A stretch of DNA of 64,000 nt from Eubacterium nodatum ATCC 33099 (GTDB lineage: Bacteria; Bacillota; Clostridia; Peptostreptococcales; Anaerovoracaceae), in the NCBI GenBank assembly GCA_000510425.1, contig AZKM01000018.1, positions 62,001 to 126,000 on the forward strand, read 5' to 3'. A program made the position numbers and the translations under genes. Below, piece by piece: positions 43,675-53,152 of this stretch. Below the pieces are notes generated by a model. The model did not search any database and was not told where the DNA came from. It saw only the letters and a list, made by a program, of their open reading frames with translations. Every line of letters starts with the position of its first letter. Within the stretch, counting starts at the first letter, position 1.

Positions 43675-46518
43675 CTACTTCGATAATTTCTTCAGATTCT
43701 CATAAAGTTCATCCATATATCGACCATAGCTTCCCCAATCGCCCTTCTTTATGGCTTCTTGAGCATTTTTATATGCTTTCTGGGCATTTTTGATATAGTC
43801 TTGTTGCGACTTTGACTTCGCTTTATTATTGCCTTTTTCTTCATTTTTATCCAAATTCCCCGATCCGCCGAAGAGTTTATTCAGCGCTTCTGAAAGGGTG
43901 GATTCATAAGCAATCCTGTCACCATAAACAGCAATGATTCTTTTAACCTCCGGAATTGCCGAATTTTCAGCCTCTAAATACACAGGTTCGATATATAGCA
44001 GTGAATCTTTAATAGGTACTACGAAGAGGTTTCCTCTGCTGTATTTTGAGCCCGCACTGCTCCAAAGTGAGAAGTCCTGAGAAATTTTCGTATTCTGGTC
44101 AATCTGTGCCTCAATCTGCCTTGGTCCATAAACAGTCTTGCTCTTAGGAAATTGATACAGTACAAGCTTGCCATAATCCTCACCGTCATTTCGTGCAATC
44201 ATAAGTGCCGTCATGTTCTGTTTTGACCGAGGTGTAAAAGGTATGGAACTGATGAACTCAGCTTTCTTTTCTCCCGGAAGCTTCACGATGTAGTAATTCG
44301 GAGTCATCGCTTTCTGGTTTGTTCCGTAAATTTCGTTGGCTATGCTCCAAAGATCCTCATTCTGATAAAATACCTTAACATTATTCATGTGATATCTTGA
44401 GTAGATGTTTGACTGAATCTTAAACAGAGAATTAGGATATCTTATGTGTGATTTTAATTCCTCCGGCATTCTGCTCATATTTTTAAAAAGTCCGGGATAA
44501 ATCTTCTGATATGTCTTTGCAATCGGATCTTTCTTGTCAACCACATAATAATTCACATCCCCGTTATAGGCATCCACCACAACTTTAATGGAATTTCTAA
44601 TGTAATTCGTACCGCCTTCAACACCGCCATACGGCTCTGAGTACGGATAGTAAGAGCTGGTTGTATAGGCATCTACGATCCAGTATATTCTGCCGTTTGC
44701 TGTAACCGCATACGGGTCATCCTCATACTTCAGATAAGGCATTATCTTTTTTACTCGTTCTTCAACATTTCTGTAAATAATAATCTTGGATTTACTTTTT
44801 ATGTTGGTGGAAACCAGAAGCTTCAAGCTCCCCTCTCTGATTGCAAACATGGCTCTGGCAAAAGGATTCAGCTTAATTCCCGCCTTGCCTTTATACTGAG
44901 TATATTTATTTTCCGAACCGTCCGGGTAATCAAATTCATCTTCACTGGTATTCACCAATGAATAGTCATTGGTAAGTTCGCCGAAGTAAATTCTCGGTTG
45001 GCTTATGTCAATTTCTTTCACTTCTGACTGCGGCGGGATATTTTTTACAAGTACATCAGGCTGGCCGCTTTCTGTCACCGTATTAACTTTTGATAGTGCA
45101 ACTCCGTACCCATGAGTATATTTTATATGACGGTTCAGCCATGTGTCGCTGATCTTGTTCTCGTCTATCTCTCGTGTCGAAAGATAGGTCTGCGTAAGTT
45201 TCCCGTTGATATTGTATCTGTCAACATCCACATCATTAAACTTATAATATTGTCTGATGCTCTGTGTCTGGTTATAGAATGTTTTTACCGGCGTATAATC
45301 ATTAATTCTGACATTTGATATGGTATCTTTATTAGCTGTTATATCTGCGGCATTTAAATTCCTGTTTGCACCGAATGCCTTAACGGAAACATTATCCAGC
45401 TGATAAGCATGCTGGGTAAATTCAATATTTTGAGCCAGATATTCTTTTTCCTTATTAAGTTCATCAGGTGCAACCACCAGATTTTGAACCGCCGAAGATA
45501 ATGCCACACCGATAATTCCGACTGCTGCCATCGCCAGAGGAGCCTTTATAAGAGTCTTTAGCCTTCTCCTTTTGATGGATACTACCGTAACTGCTGCACT
45601 CACAATGGAAAGCAGCATCAACAGTCTATATACCCACAGTGTAACCTTTACATCTGCAAAGCCTGCTCCATATACGGCACCTGTGTGCTCATGAAGTAAA
45701 TCGAACTGCTTTAAGAAGAAATTTATTCCCAACATCAGGAAAAAAATCACCCCTAAAACAGTAAGCTGGTGTGACGCAATCTCCAAAAGCTGAGTATAGT
45801 TTGAACGATTAAAGCTCTTCTTCGGCTTGGGTTTTCTATTGTTTTGTGTCACACCGTCAAAAATTTTACCGAGAATAGTTTCCCCTCCAAAAGGGTTTTG
45901 AAAACTGCTCTGCTCATCTTCTGTAAAATCAGCACTGGTATCATAATCTATTATATCCGGGCTGTGCATTATCAGCAGCATCACATAATAAATCACTGTC
46001 AGCACCACCATAAGCAAAATTATAACCAGCAGAATCTGATTAAGGTTCTGCAAAAATTCTAATTTGAATATGTAAAAGGAAATATCAAGACCGAAGATAG
46101 GATCTCTTTTTCCAAAAGATGTGCTGTTTATATACTCTAAAGTTCTGAACCAAAGCCGGTTTGCCGCATAAAAAGACATCACCGCAGAAAATGCAAAAGC
46201 CATAACATTCGTCAAAAGCTTAAGCCTTTTCATGTCGGTGACCTCATGTGATTCAATATTTTTAAAATAATCGTTGCGTAGCCTGTGCAGATAGTATTCT
46301 AACATCAACACAACTATGATAAATATAGGTATGAAAATCTTTATCTGTGTATACAGTCCCTTAAAAAAAACATCTACATAGCTCATCTCAGAAAACCACA
46401 TCCAGTCGGTTATAAAGTTAACCAACATAACCAGCAGCCCTAAAATAACTATCAGAAAAGCAAGGACTACTGATAATTTTTTGTTAGGTTTTTTTCTTAC
46501 ATATCTTGCCCTTTTCAA
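43675..46518 (-). CDS. UPF0182-family large membrane protein
   Basis: This 947-residue protein has about seven membrane helices in the first 340 residues and a long extracytoplasmic domain after them, as in the UPF0182 family (PF03699). Family-like segments are NFITDWMWFSEM at the start, YTHGYGVALSKVN and VDAYNGDVNYYVVD. The last 60 residues are Lys/Ala-rich and helical. The function is unknown. It follows the zinc-ribbon gene by 76 bp. Confidence 0.88.
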   Translation of the reverse strand: MKRARYVRKKPNKKLSVVLAFLIVILGLLVMLVNFITDWMWFSEMSYVDVFFKGLYTQIKIFIPIFIIVVLMLEYYLHRLRNDYFKNIESHEVTDMKRLKLLTNVMAFAFSAVMSFYAANRLWFRTLEYINSTSFGKRDPIFGLDISFYIFKLEFLQNLNQILLVIILLMVVLTVIYYVMLLIMHSPDIIDYDTSADFTEDEQSSFQNPFGGETILGKIFDGVTQNNRKPKPKKSFNRSNYTQLLEIASHQLTVLGVIFFLMLGINFFLKQFDLLHEHTGAVYGAGFADVKVTLWVYRLLMLLSIVSAAVTVVSIKRRRLKTLIKAPLAMAAVGIIGVALSSAVQNLVVAPDELNKEKEYLAQNIEFTQHAYQLDNVSVKAFGANRNLNAADITANKDTISNVRINDYTPVKTFYNQTQSIRQYYKFNDVDVDRYNINGKLTQTYLSTREIDENKISDTWLNRHIKYTHGYGVALSKVNTVTESGQPDVLVKNIPPQSEVKEIDISQPRIYFGELTNDYSLVNTSEDEFDYPDGSENKYTQYKGKAGIKLNPFARAMFAIREGSLKLLVSTNIKSKSKIIIYRNVEERVKKIMPYLKYEDDPYAVTANGRIYWIVDAYTTSSYYPYSEPYGGVEGGTNYIRNSIKVVVDAYNGDVNYYVVDKKDPIAKTYQKIYPGLFKNMSRMPEELKSHIRYPNSLFKIQSNIYSRYHMNNVKVFYQNEDLWSIANEIYGTNQKAMTPNYYIVKLPGEKKAEFISSIPFTPRSKQNMTALMIARNDGEDYGKLVLYQFPKSKTVYGPRQIEAQIDQNTKISQDFSLWSSAGSKYSRGNLFVVPIKDSLLYIEPVYLEAENSAIPEVKRIIAVYGDRIAYESTLSEALNKLFGGSGNLDKNEEKGNNKAKSKSQQDYIKNAQKAYKNAQEAIKKGDWGSYGRYMDELYENLKKLSK

Positions 46519-46594
46519 AAGAACTTCCTTTCTACCTGAAAGCCTGTCACTGTCAGGTTGTTCTCTCTCATATGCTTAGGTAAAAGATAAACAG

Positions 46595-48670
46595 CTACCC
46601 CACTAACTTTCCGAAAACAGCGTTAAAAATATCTTGAATTGCCGTAGCCGCTCCGCTGGTCGGTGCCAAGTATTTAATTCCGATAACTACTACTTCCAGT
46701 AAAATCAAAATCATGAGAATGATAAACAAAACCTTCAATAAGATATGCTTCTTAGGCTTGGCGTCCTTGGTAGTCTCCTTTTCACTCATTATTTCTTCTT
46801 TGAAAACATCCTGGAAGGTAATCCTGTCGTCAGGATGTGCAGTGTCACCCCCCGCATCGTCTTTTATCATATCTTCAATAATCTGGGAGTTTTCATTTTT
46901 GTTTGCTTCTTTTTCCGCCGTAAATCCGCTGAAAGCTTTTTCGTAATCAAACTCATTGCCTTTACTCTGAGGAGCTAAGTTGTCTGCAAAAATTAAATCT
47001 TCCCTGTTATCTTTGCCCAAATCGTCTCCTTCTGAGGCAACATTCGTAAATGCAGGAATATCCTCCGGAGCTGCGGCAAATATAGGTGCCTGTTCTTGAG
47101 GCTGTGCCACACCTACAAATTCAACATCCTCAGCAGGCGTCGCATCAATGAAAGGCGAATCCGATTTTATTTCTTCAGTCATTTGTGGCTCACTGCTGAA
47201 AGCATTGTAGCCCTTATCCCTCATAAAATCATCAGTTGTTTGAGTTGCCTGAACTTCCTCCTGTGCTTCCGAAATAACCGAAGAAGGTGCAGGTGTTTTC
47301 TCCGCTTCATCTCTGGCTGCAGCTTTTAAAAGCTCCACTAGGGATACTTCTTCTGAATTTAGATTTTCTATATATTCTTCAACATCTCTTTCCGGATTTG
47401 TGTCGACATTATTTTCAGGTATTTCATTACCATTTTGAAGAGTTTTTTCCGAGGCTTCTCCTACAACATCATAATTCTGACCTTCCATAAATTCAGGAAT
47501 TTTCAAAGCATCCTTCGGAGTTGAAATTTCATAAGCTATATGCTCATCAGCGTCAGGGGTTTCCTTCTCCATTGCTCTAAAAGTATTTCTGTCGTCTTCT
47601 GAAAGGTCCTTAAATTCTTCGTTAACATCCCCAAGATATGACCCGTTTTCTGAATCCGAAGCTTCATTATTCTCTGTCAGACGATTGTATTCCTTATCTA
47701 AAATAGCCTGAAACTCTGCATTTTTCTTATTAGGTGTGTAGAATTTGTCAAGTTTACTACCGGACTCTTCCGGTGCAGAAGTCTCTTCACTACCGCTGAA
47801 CAAATTTGGTGCTGCTATTTCTAAAGCTTCCTTTTCGAGGCTCTCCGCAGGTTCTGTGCTTTCATTTACAACATCGTAGTTCTGACCTTCTAAGAACTCG
47901 GGAACTATAGGTTTATCTTCCGGGGTTTCCAGTTTACCCGCTACACACTCTTCAAAGCCCGGCTCATCTTTTTCCATGGCTCTGAAAGCATTCCTATCGT
48001 CCTTTGCCGGATTCCGGAACTCCTCGTTAACTTCTCCCAAATAGGAGCCGTCCCCTCTTACGGGGTCTTCCTGTCTCATTTCTTTGCGAGAAATGAGTTT
48101 CTCTGATTCTTCCCCTACCACAGCATAGTTCTGACCTTCCATGAACTCAGGAACTATAGGTTTATCTTCCGGGGTTTCCAGTTTATCCGCTACACACTCC
48201 TCAAAGCCCGGCTCATCTTTTTCCATGGCTCTGAAGGTTTCCATGTCATCTCTTGCCGGATTCCGGAACTCCTCGTTAACTTCTCCCAAGTAAGAAGTTC
48301 CGCCCCTCTCAGTTTCAGACGGTTTTTCTGAGGCAATCTCCTCAACCTCAGGATTACTTGGCTCAACTACTGCTTCCCAGTTAAAATCGATTTCCTCAGT
48401 CTTTTTCTTTCCTTCTGAAGGGTATCCATCTAAATTCCAGTTGATCTTGTCAAAATGGAAGTCCCTCTTGTTTTTAGGCGCCTCTGTTGTCCAACTGTCC
48501 GACATGTTTTGCCGGTCTGCTGTCTGATCGAGGTTGGACATAAGATCATCCAGTTTACTTTTTGATGTTCCCACATTTGAAGTCGGTCCCACCGCAGCGA
48601 CTTTGGCGCCGCAATTCGGACAAAACCTATTCCCCTCATTTAACAGATGTCCGCATTCTTTACAAATCAT
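46595..48670 (-). CDS. Zinc-ribbon, repeat-containing, C-terminally membrane-anchored protein
   Basis: The protein is about 691 residues. It opens with a zinc ribbon CKECG...CPNCG (two C-x2-C pairs), then a very acidic region with three repeats of about 63 residues, each running from SYLG(E/D)VNEEF to EGQNYDVV. They lie near 48298-48110, 48049-47861 and 47644-47453. A single membrane helix (LLKVLFIILMILILLEVVVIGI) is near the C-terminus. I use ATG 48670 with GGAGG just upstream. No known family beyond the zinc ribbon was recognised. The architecture suggests a cytoplasmic scaffold or sensor tethered to the membrane. Confidence 0.7.
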   Translation of the reverse strand: MICKECGHLLNEGNRFCPNCGAKVAAVGPTSNVGTSKSKLDDLMSNLDQTADRQNMSDSWTTEAPKNKRDFHFDKINWNLDGYPSEGKKKTEEIDFNWEAVVEPSNPEVEEIASEKPSETERGGTSYLGEVNEEFRNPARDDMETFRAMEKDEPGFEECVADKLETPEDKPIVPEFMEGQNYAVVGEESEKLISRKEMRQEDPVRGDGSYLGEVNEEFRNPAKDDRNAFRAMEKDEPGFEECVAGKLETPEDKPIVPEFLEGQNYDVVNESTEPAESLEKEALEIAAPNLFSGSEETSAPEESGSKLDKFYTPNKKNAEFQAILDKEYNRLTENNEASDSENGSYLGDVNEEFKDLSEDDRNTFRAMEKETPDADEHIAYEISTPKDALKIPEFMEGQNYDVVGEASEKTLQNGNEIPENNVDTNPERDVEEYIENLNSEEVSLVELLKAAARDEAEKTPAPSSVISEAQEEVQATQTTDDFMRDKGYNAFSSEPQMTEEIKSDSPFIDATPAEDVEFVGVAQPQEQAPIFAAAPEDIPAFTNVASEGDDLGKDNREDLIFADNLAPQSKGNEFDYEKAFSGFTAEKEANKNENSQIIEDMIKDDAGGDTAHPDDRITFQDVFKEEIMSEKETTKDAKPKKHILLKVLFIILMILILLEVVVIGIKYLAPTSGAATAIQDIFNAVFGKLVG

Positions 48671-48698
48671 ACCTGCCTCCTGCATAGAATTATTTAAC

Positions 48699-49646
48699 CT
48701 ATTTAATCTGTTCTTTTAACTGTTCAACAGAATAAACTCTACCTTGTCTATCAATTCCGCTCTCTCTATCCACAAAATGCGGTACAGCCTGGTTTGCCCC
48801 CGAATTGACACTCTGCCGGCGTACGGCATCAATAGATCTGATAACTTTTTCCTGTGCCGCCGGCTGAACTCCGGCAACTTGTTTTGCACTTTCTCTCTTG
48901 CTGAATTCTTCTTCTTTTAATCTTATAGTTTCTTGCTTTAACCTCTCAGCAAAGGATAATTCTCTCTCCTTATTTTGAGGTTTATTATTTGCACTGATTA
49001 TAGCATCCAATCCATGGGGCTTTCTTTCATTATTTCTTGTGCCCAAAACCCTGTTCGCCGAAGGTTCTGCTGTATTTGCAAAATTCGGTTCCGAAAAGTT
49101 CCCTGCAGGTTTACTTTGCATGCCTGCCATAACGGCATCAATAGAATGAACGGGCTCTTCTCTGATTTCGGTAATATCTACAGCAATGGTCTTATCTTTC
49201 GGAATAAATCCAAATTGGTTGCGGTCGCTCCTGATATTTGAATCAACCCCAACCTGCTTGCTATCAGGCTTCTCTCTTTCCAAGTTTTCCCAAAACGCCT
49301 CAACTTCACGAGAATGCTCAGTGCCTTTAACCAAGTTATCCCCCGAAACCGAAGGGATTTTATCGTTACTTACAGATTGCCTTTCTTTTAACTCACTATG
49401 AGCATTTCCCACCTCTTTTACAGAAGCTTCAACTGTTGCCTCAACTCTTTTTGCAACAGTGTCTACATACTTACTCGTGTCAATCTTACTCTCTAGCCTG
49501 CAAATAGACTTATCTATCTCATTTAGATTTTTTTGAACGCCATTGGTAATATTGCCTATTTTATATAGGAATATAACGGCTAAAATCACAAGAATTATGA
49601 CTCCAAGCAGAACTAAAAGCATCAATGCCATGCTTGAATCTAACAT
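48699..49646 (-). CDS. Membrane-anchored coiled-coil protein of unknown function
   Basis: About 315 residues, with one N-terminal membrane helix (LMLLVLLGVIILVILAVIFL) and a helical stretch (KNLNEIDKSICRLESKID...VAKRVEATVEASVKEVG) that looks like a coiled coil. The rest is polar and low in structure. A sequence SIDAV(M/R) recurs three times (VHSIDAVMAG, GLDAIISAN, IRSIDAVRRQ). I start it at ATG 49646; GTG 49661 is possible. It lies 28 bp before the zinc-ribbon gene, so the two may work together. I do not recognise a family. Confidence 0.65.
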   Translation of the reverse strand: MLDSSMALMLLVLLGVIILVILAVIFLYKIGNITNGVQKNLNEIDKSICRLESKIDTSKYVDTVAKRVEATVEASVKEVGNAHSELKERQSVSNDKIPSVSGDNLVKGTEHSREVEAFWENLEREKPDSKQVGVDSNIRSDRNQFGFIPKDKTIAVDITEIREEPVHSIDAVMAGMQSKPAGNFSEPNFANTAEPSANRVLGTRNNERKPHGLDAIISANNKPQNKERELSFAERLKQETIRLKEEEFSKRESAKQVAGVQPAAQEKVIRSIDAVRRQSVNSGANQAVPHFVDRESGIDRQGRVYSVEQLKEQIK

Positions 49647-49777
49647 AATATTCTTACCCACCTTAAGTTATATTTCACAATATTATACAATAAATATTAT
49701 GTAAACGCAAACTAAACCTTTGATTTATGCAAAAAACCACGGTTTTTTGTATCTTTTCAGTTTCTTACATTCCTTTT

Positions 49778-50020
49778 TTAATGCTTTGAAATCCATAGCA
49801 AACTTCTCTTTCCCCGCCTTGATGCTTTATTCGTCTTTTGCTTTCTTTTCCCGTTAAATATATCGTAGAGAATCGGCACAATGAATAGCGTCATCAGTCC
49901 CACATCCCTCAACACCAGGTTTATCGACTCCGTTTCACCCGAAAGCTCTATCTTGTAGCCTTTGGGAGTGTTAACACCATCACTAAAACAGTGTATGGTT
50001 TTTACACTAAAATTCGACAT
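49778..50020 (-). pseudogene. Collapsed remnant of an RND (AcrB/HAE1-type) efflux permease
   Basis: The 80-codon frame contains TPKGYKIELSGETESIN, which resembles a periplasmic segment of RND pumps (LPKGY-x-(V/I)E-x-GGE), followed directly by VGLMTLFIVPILYDIFNGKRK, the usual last helix and end of AcrB/SwrC-type pumps. In an intact pump these parts are hundreds of residues apart, so most of the gene is missing. The N-terminal residues come from the repeats at 49962-50098. I consider it a non-functional remnant; a small membrane peptide cannot be excluded. Confidence 0.5.
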
Positions 50021-50098
50021 TTAACTCTTCACCTAAAACCTCATCAAACAGTGTATGGTTTTTACACTAAAATTGGGAGCGTTAACACCATCACTAAA
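49962..50098. repeat. Two interleaved repeats, about 26-28 bp, in A-B-spacer-B-A order
   Basis: Repeat A (TTGGGAG(T/C)GTTAACACC then ATCACTAAA) occurs at 49962-49987 and 50073-50098 with one mismatch. Repeat B (AACAGTGTATGG then TTTTTACACTAAAATT) occurs at 49987-50014 and 50047-50074, identical. B contains AGTGTA/TACACT arms and A contains the palindrome GTGTTAACAC. On the minus strand they would read NFSVKTIHC and FSDGVN. Too few copies for CRISPR. Confidence 0.75.
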
Positions 50099-50193
50099 TT
50101 TGTTCACTAAAAAAGCATCCTAAAGCCGAAATAAGAATCATAATACCCGGTTTTAAAATGCCCTTATTAGTCCTGCACTTCTTTTGGTTTTCT

Positions 50194-50649
50194 CTACTTT
50201 CCATTATCCAGTTTACCCGCTTCCGGCATCAACTCAGTATCAATAATTTCAAGTACACGGCCAAAGGTTTTCAGCTCTTCTTCATCGAATCTGCATTCTA
50301 TTCTCTTTGAAACAAGTTCGATATAGTCGAACATGCTCCCATATACTTCCATATACTTTTCCGTCGGATAAAGGTAATACTCTCTCTTATCATCTTCATT
50401 CTGCACCTTTTTGACAAAGCCTTTATGAATAAGCTTGTTAACTCTATATGCCGCATTGGGTGCAGATATATTTGCCAGCGATGCAAATTTATTGATGGTA
50501 GGTTTCTCAAGTGCAACTATTATCTCCATGCAGAAGACTTCGAAATACGACAACGACTCATCTTTGCGATTGTCGAAATCCGTCATCATCTTTGAATATA
50601 AAAGAAGTTTAAACTTGTTGTAAATACCTGAGAAATTATCTTTTATCAT
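50194..50649 (-). CDS. MarR-family regulator, probable FabT-like control of fatty-acid genes
   Basis: This 151-residue winged-helix protein has a DNA-recognition region INKFASLANISAPNAAYRVNKLIHKGFV and wing QNEDDKREYYLYPT. It starts at ATG 50649, with GGAGGG 6 nt upstream, and is the last gene of the acpP-fabZ operon. FabT of streptococci is a MarR protein in the same kind of cluster that represses it with acyl-ACP; here the gene is at the end, not the start, of the cluster. The tandem repeats at 60771-60799 are its likely target. Confidence 0.78.
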   Translation of the reverse strand: MIKDNFSGIYNKFKLLLYSKMMTDFDNRKDESLSYFEVFCMEIIVALEKPTINKFASLANISAPNAAYRVNKLIHKGFVKKVQNEDDKREYYLYPTEKYMEVYGSMFDYIELVSKRIECRFDEEELKTFGRVLEIIDTELMPEAGKLDNGK

Positions 50650-50691
50650 TATCACCCTCCGAAGTTATTTTAACAAATTTTACTTCCATAA

Positions 50692-51126
50692 TCAATTCTT
50701 ATCCTTAATCACAAAAGAGAGCTTTGCCTGACAAACGATTTCATTGTCGATACACGCAGTTGCATTGCCAAAGCCGATAGGTCCCCGCCTCGATTCAATT
50801 TCACAATAGAGCTCAAGTACGTCTCCCGGAATAACCTCTTTCTTAAAACGACAGCTTCTGATCCCTCCAAACATGGCAATTTTTCCTCGGTTTTCTTCTT
50901 CGGACAGAAGCGCAACCGCACCTGTCTGTGCCAGAGCCTCAATGACCAAAACCCCCGGCATCACCGGATAGTCCGGAAAATGTCCCATAAACTGCATCTC
51001 GTTTACAGAAACGCATTTGATTCCCGATGCCCATTTTCCCGTTTCCATATCCGTAATCTTATCTATCAATAAAAACGGGTATCTGTGAGGTATCAACTCC
51101 TTTATTTCCCTAATTCCTAACTGCAT
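50692..51126 (-). CDS. fabZ: 3-hydroxyacyl-ACP dehydratase
   Basis: FabZ removes water from 3-hydroxyacyl-ACP in the elongation cycle. The hot-dog fold protein is about 144 residues, with LIPHRYPFLLID, the catalytic His in GHFPDYPVMPGVLVIEALAQ and the Glu in the same helix. ATG 51126 has GGAGGAG upstream; the frame from 51144 begins in the ribosome site. It follows fabF by 21 bp. No fabA is present. Confidence 0.95.
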   Translation of the reverse strand: MQLGIREIKELIPHRYPFLLIDKITDMETGKWASGIKCVSVNEMQFMGHFPDYPVMPGVLVIEALAQTGAVALLSEEENRGKIAMFGGIRSCRFKKEVIPGDVLELYCEIESRRGPIGFGNATACIDNEIVCQAKLSFVIKDKN

Positions 51127-51147
51127 CGTACTCCTCCTTCCCATAAT

Positions 51148-52386
51148 CTATTTTGAATATTTTTTTAATACGAGTGAACCATTATGACCTCCAAAACCCA
51201 ATGAGTTTGACATGGCATATTCCCCGTCAATGCCTTGACTTTTGAGAGGTATTATATTGAGGTCACAATCTTCATCAAATTCCTCATATCCCATTGTAGG
51301 CGGTGCAACTGAATTTTCAAGCGCTTTAGCTGTGACAATCGCCTCCAATGCACCACTGGCACCAAGAGTATGTCCTATCATGGATTTTGTAGATGAAATC
51401 TTAAGCTTGTTTGCATGTTCGCCAAAGGCAGTTTTTACAGCTAAAGTTTCACATCTGTCATTCATAGGCGTGCCCGTTCCGTGAGCATTGATATAACAAA
51501 TATCTTCTGCCTTGATTCCCGCATCCTCAAGAGCTCCCTTCATGGCAAGTGCCGCTCCGCTTCCGTCCTCCAATGGAGCTGTCATGTGATGGGCATCACA
51601 GCTGACTCCGTAACCCGATACCTCTCCTAGAATTTCCGCACCTCGTGCTACTGCGTGCTCATATTCCTCCAGTATTAAAACGCCTGCGCCTTCACCCATG
51701 ACGAAACCGTCTCTCTCTTTATCAAAAGGAATGGATGCCCTGAAAGGATCCTTTGATTCTGATAGAGCTCTCATGGCGGTGAAGCCGCCTATGCCGAATT
51801 CTGTGATACAGCTTTCACTTCCACCTGCTGCCATCACTTCAGCGTAGCCGTCCCTAATGCTTCTGAATGCTTCTCCTATGGCATTTGTAGAGGATGCACA
51901 TGCCGTAACTACACATGTACAGCTACCCTTAAACCCAAGTCTGATAGCCACCAGACCTGCTGCCATATTCGTAATTGAGGAGGGTACGAACAGAGGCGAA
52001 ACCCGGTCAAATCCCCTTTTTATACCTCTGTAATGCTCAGCTTCAATTACATCAAGTCCTCCTATTCCGCTGGAAATATTTACTCCACATCTTACAGGGT
52101 CTTCCTTCTCTATGTCGATTCCGCTCTGCTTTATAGCTTCAAGTGCGGCTCCAATGGCAAGCTGAGTAAATCTGGCACTTCTCCTTGCCTCCATCTTGTC
52201 CATAAATGCTGTAGGGTCGAAGTTTTTCACCGGAGCCGCAACCGTCACTTTCATCTCAGTATCGGAAAAGGGCTTAAGCCTTTCAATTCCGCAAACGCCT
52301 TTTTCAGCATTTTTCCAAACCTCGTCTACACTGTTTCCAATTGCACAAATCGCTCCCATACCTGTGATAACCACTCTTCTTTTCAT
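51148..52386 (-). CDS. fabF: 3-oxoacyl-ACP synthase II
   Basis: FabF elongates acyl-ACP with malonyl-ACP. It has 412 residues, with the catalytic Cys in VVTACASSTNAIG (about 163), His in INAHGTGTPMND, and His in STKSMIGHTLGASGA. Length and motifs are standard. It follows fabG by 28 bp. Confidence 0.96.
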   Translation of the reverse strand: MKRRVVITGMGAICAIGNSVDEVWKNAEKGVCGIERLKPFSDTEMKVTVAAPVKNFDPTAFMDKMEARRSARFTQLAIGAALEAIKQSGIDIEKEDPVRCGVNISSGIGGLDVIEAEHYRGIKRGFDRVSPLFVPSSITNMAAGLVAIRLGFKGSCTCVVTACASSTNAIGEAFRSIRDGYAEVMAAGGSESCITEFGIGGFTAMRALSESKDPFRASIPFDKERDGFVMGEGAGVLILEEYEHAVARGAEILGEVSGYGVSCDAHHMTAPLEDGSGAALAMKGALEDAGIKAEDICYINAHGTGTPMNDRCETLAVKTAFGEHANKLKISSTKSMIGHTLGASGALEAIVTAKALENSVAPPTMGYEEFDEDCDLNIIPLKSQGIDGEYAMSNSLGFGGHNGSLVLKKYSK

Positions 52387-52414
52387 AGCTCCTCCTGCTT
52401 TCTAAAATGCAAAA

Positions 52415-53152
52415 CTACATGCACATTCCACCATCTACGCAAAGCACCTGCCCGGTAACATATCCGTTTTCCTTTGCAGCAAAAAACGATACTGCATTTG
52501 CAACTTCTTCAGCCTGTCCCTGTCTCTTGCATGGAATCTGATCGCACATCTGCTTCAAAACATTCTGTCCCATAGCCTTTGTCATGTCTGTTTCAATAAA
52601 GCCGGGAGCAACAGCGTTAACCGTTATATTTCTACTTGCAAGTTCTCTTGCCGCCGTCTTGGTCAAGCCGATTATCCCTGCTTTGCTTGCTGCATAATTT
52701 GCCTGACCTATATTTCCTAAAATTCCCGAAACAGATGCCATATTGATGATTCTGCCATATCGCTGCTTCATCATAACCTTTGATACCAGCTTCATTAAAA
52801 TAAAGGGACCTCTTAAATTCGTAGCCAAAACCCTGTCAAAATCTTCTGCAGACATTCTCATCATAAGATTATCCTTCGTTATCCCTGCGTTATTCACAAG
52901 CACATCTATGCGACCGAAGGTATCCATAGCCACATCCAAGATCCTCTGACAATCATCTTCAGAGGCGACATTGCCCTGTACGATTACAGCCTTCACTCCG
53001 CTTTTCATACATTCTTCTGCAGCTTCATTTGCTGCCTCTTCATTACCACTATAGTTAATTATCACATCTCTGCCAAGCTTTGCCATGGAAATCGCAACTG
53101 CCCTTCCTATGCCTCTGCTTCCCCCTGTTATAAGTGCTACTTCTCCAGCCAT
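52415..53152 (-). CDS. fabG: 3-oxoacyl-ACP reductase
   Basis: This 245-residue NADPH-dependent short-chain dehydrogenase has GGSRGIGRA for cofactor binding, NNAGIT, and the Ser-Tyr-Lys triad in MASVSGILGNIGQANYAASKAG. It overlaps fabD by 16 bp. The context fixes the fatty-acid role. Confidence 0.95.
   Translation of the reverse strand: MAGEVALITGGSRGIGRAVAISMAKLGRDVIINYSGNEEAANEAAEECMKSGVKAVIVQGNVASEDDCQRILDVAMDTFGRIDVLVNNAGITKDNLMMRMSAEDFDRVLATNLRGPFILMKLVSKVMMKQRYGRIINMASVSGILGNIGQANYAASKAGIIGLTKTAARELASRNITVNAVAPGFIETDMTKAMGQNVLKQMCDQIPCKRQGQAEEVANAVSFFAAKENGYVTGQVLCVDGGMCM

Noticed and set aside
49962..50098. CRISPR-like repeats of about 28 bp with a 32-bp spacer
   Set aside because: Only two copies, an extra different repeat in inverted arrangement around them, and no cas genes.
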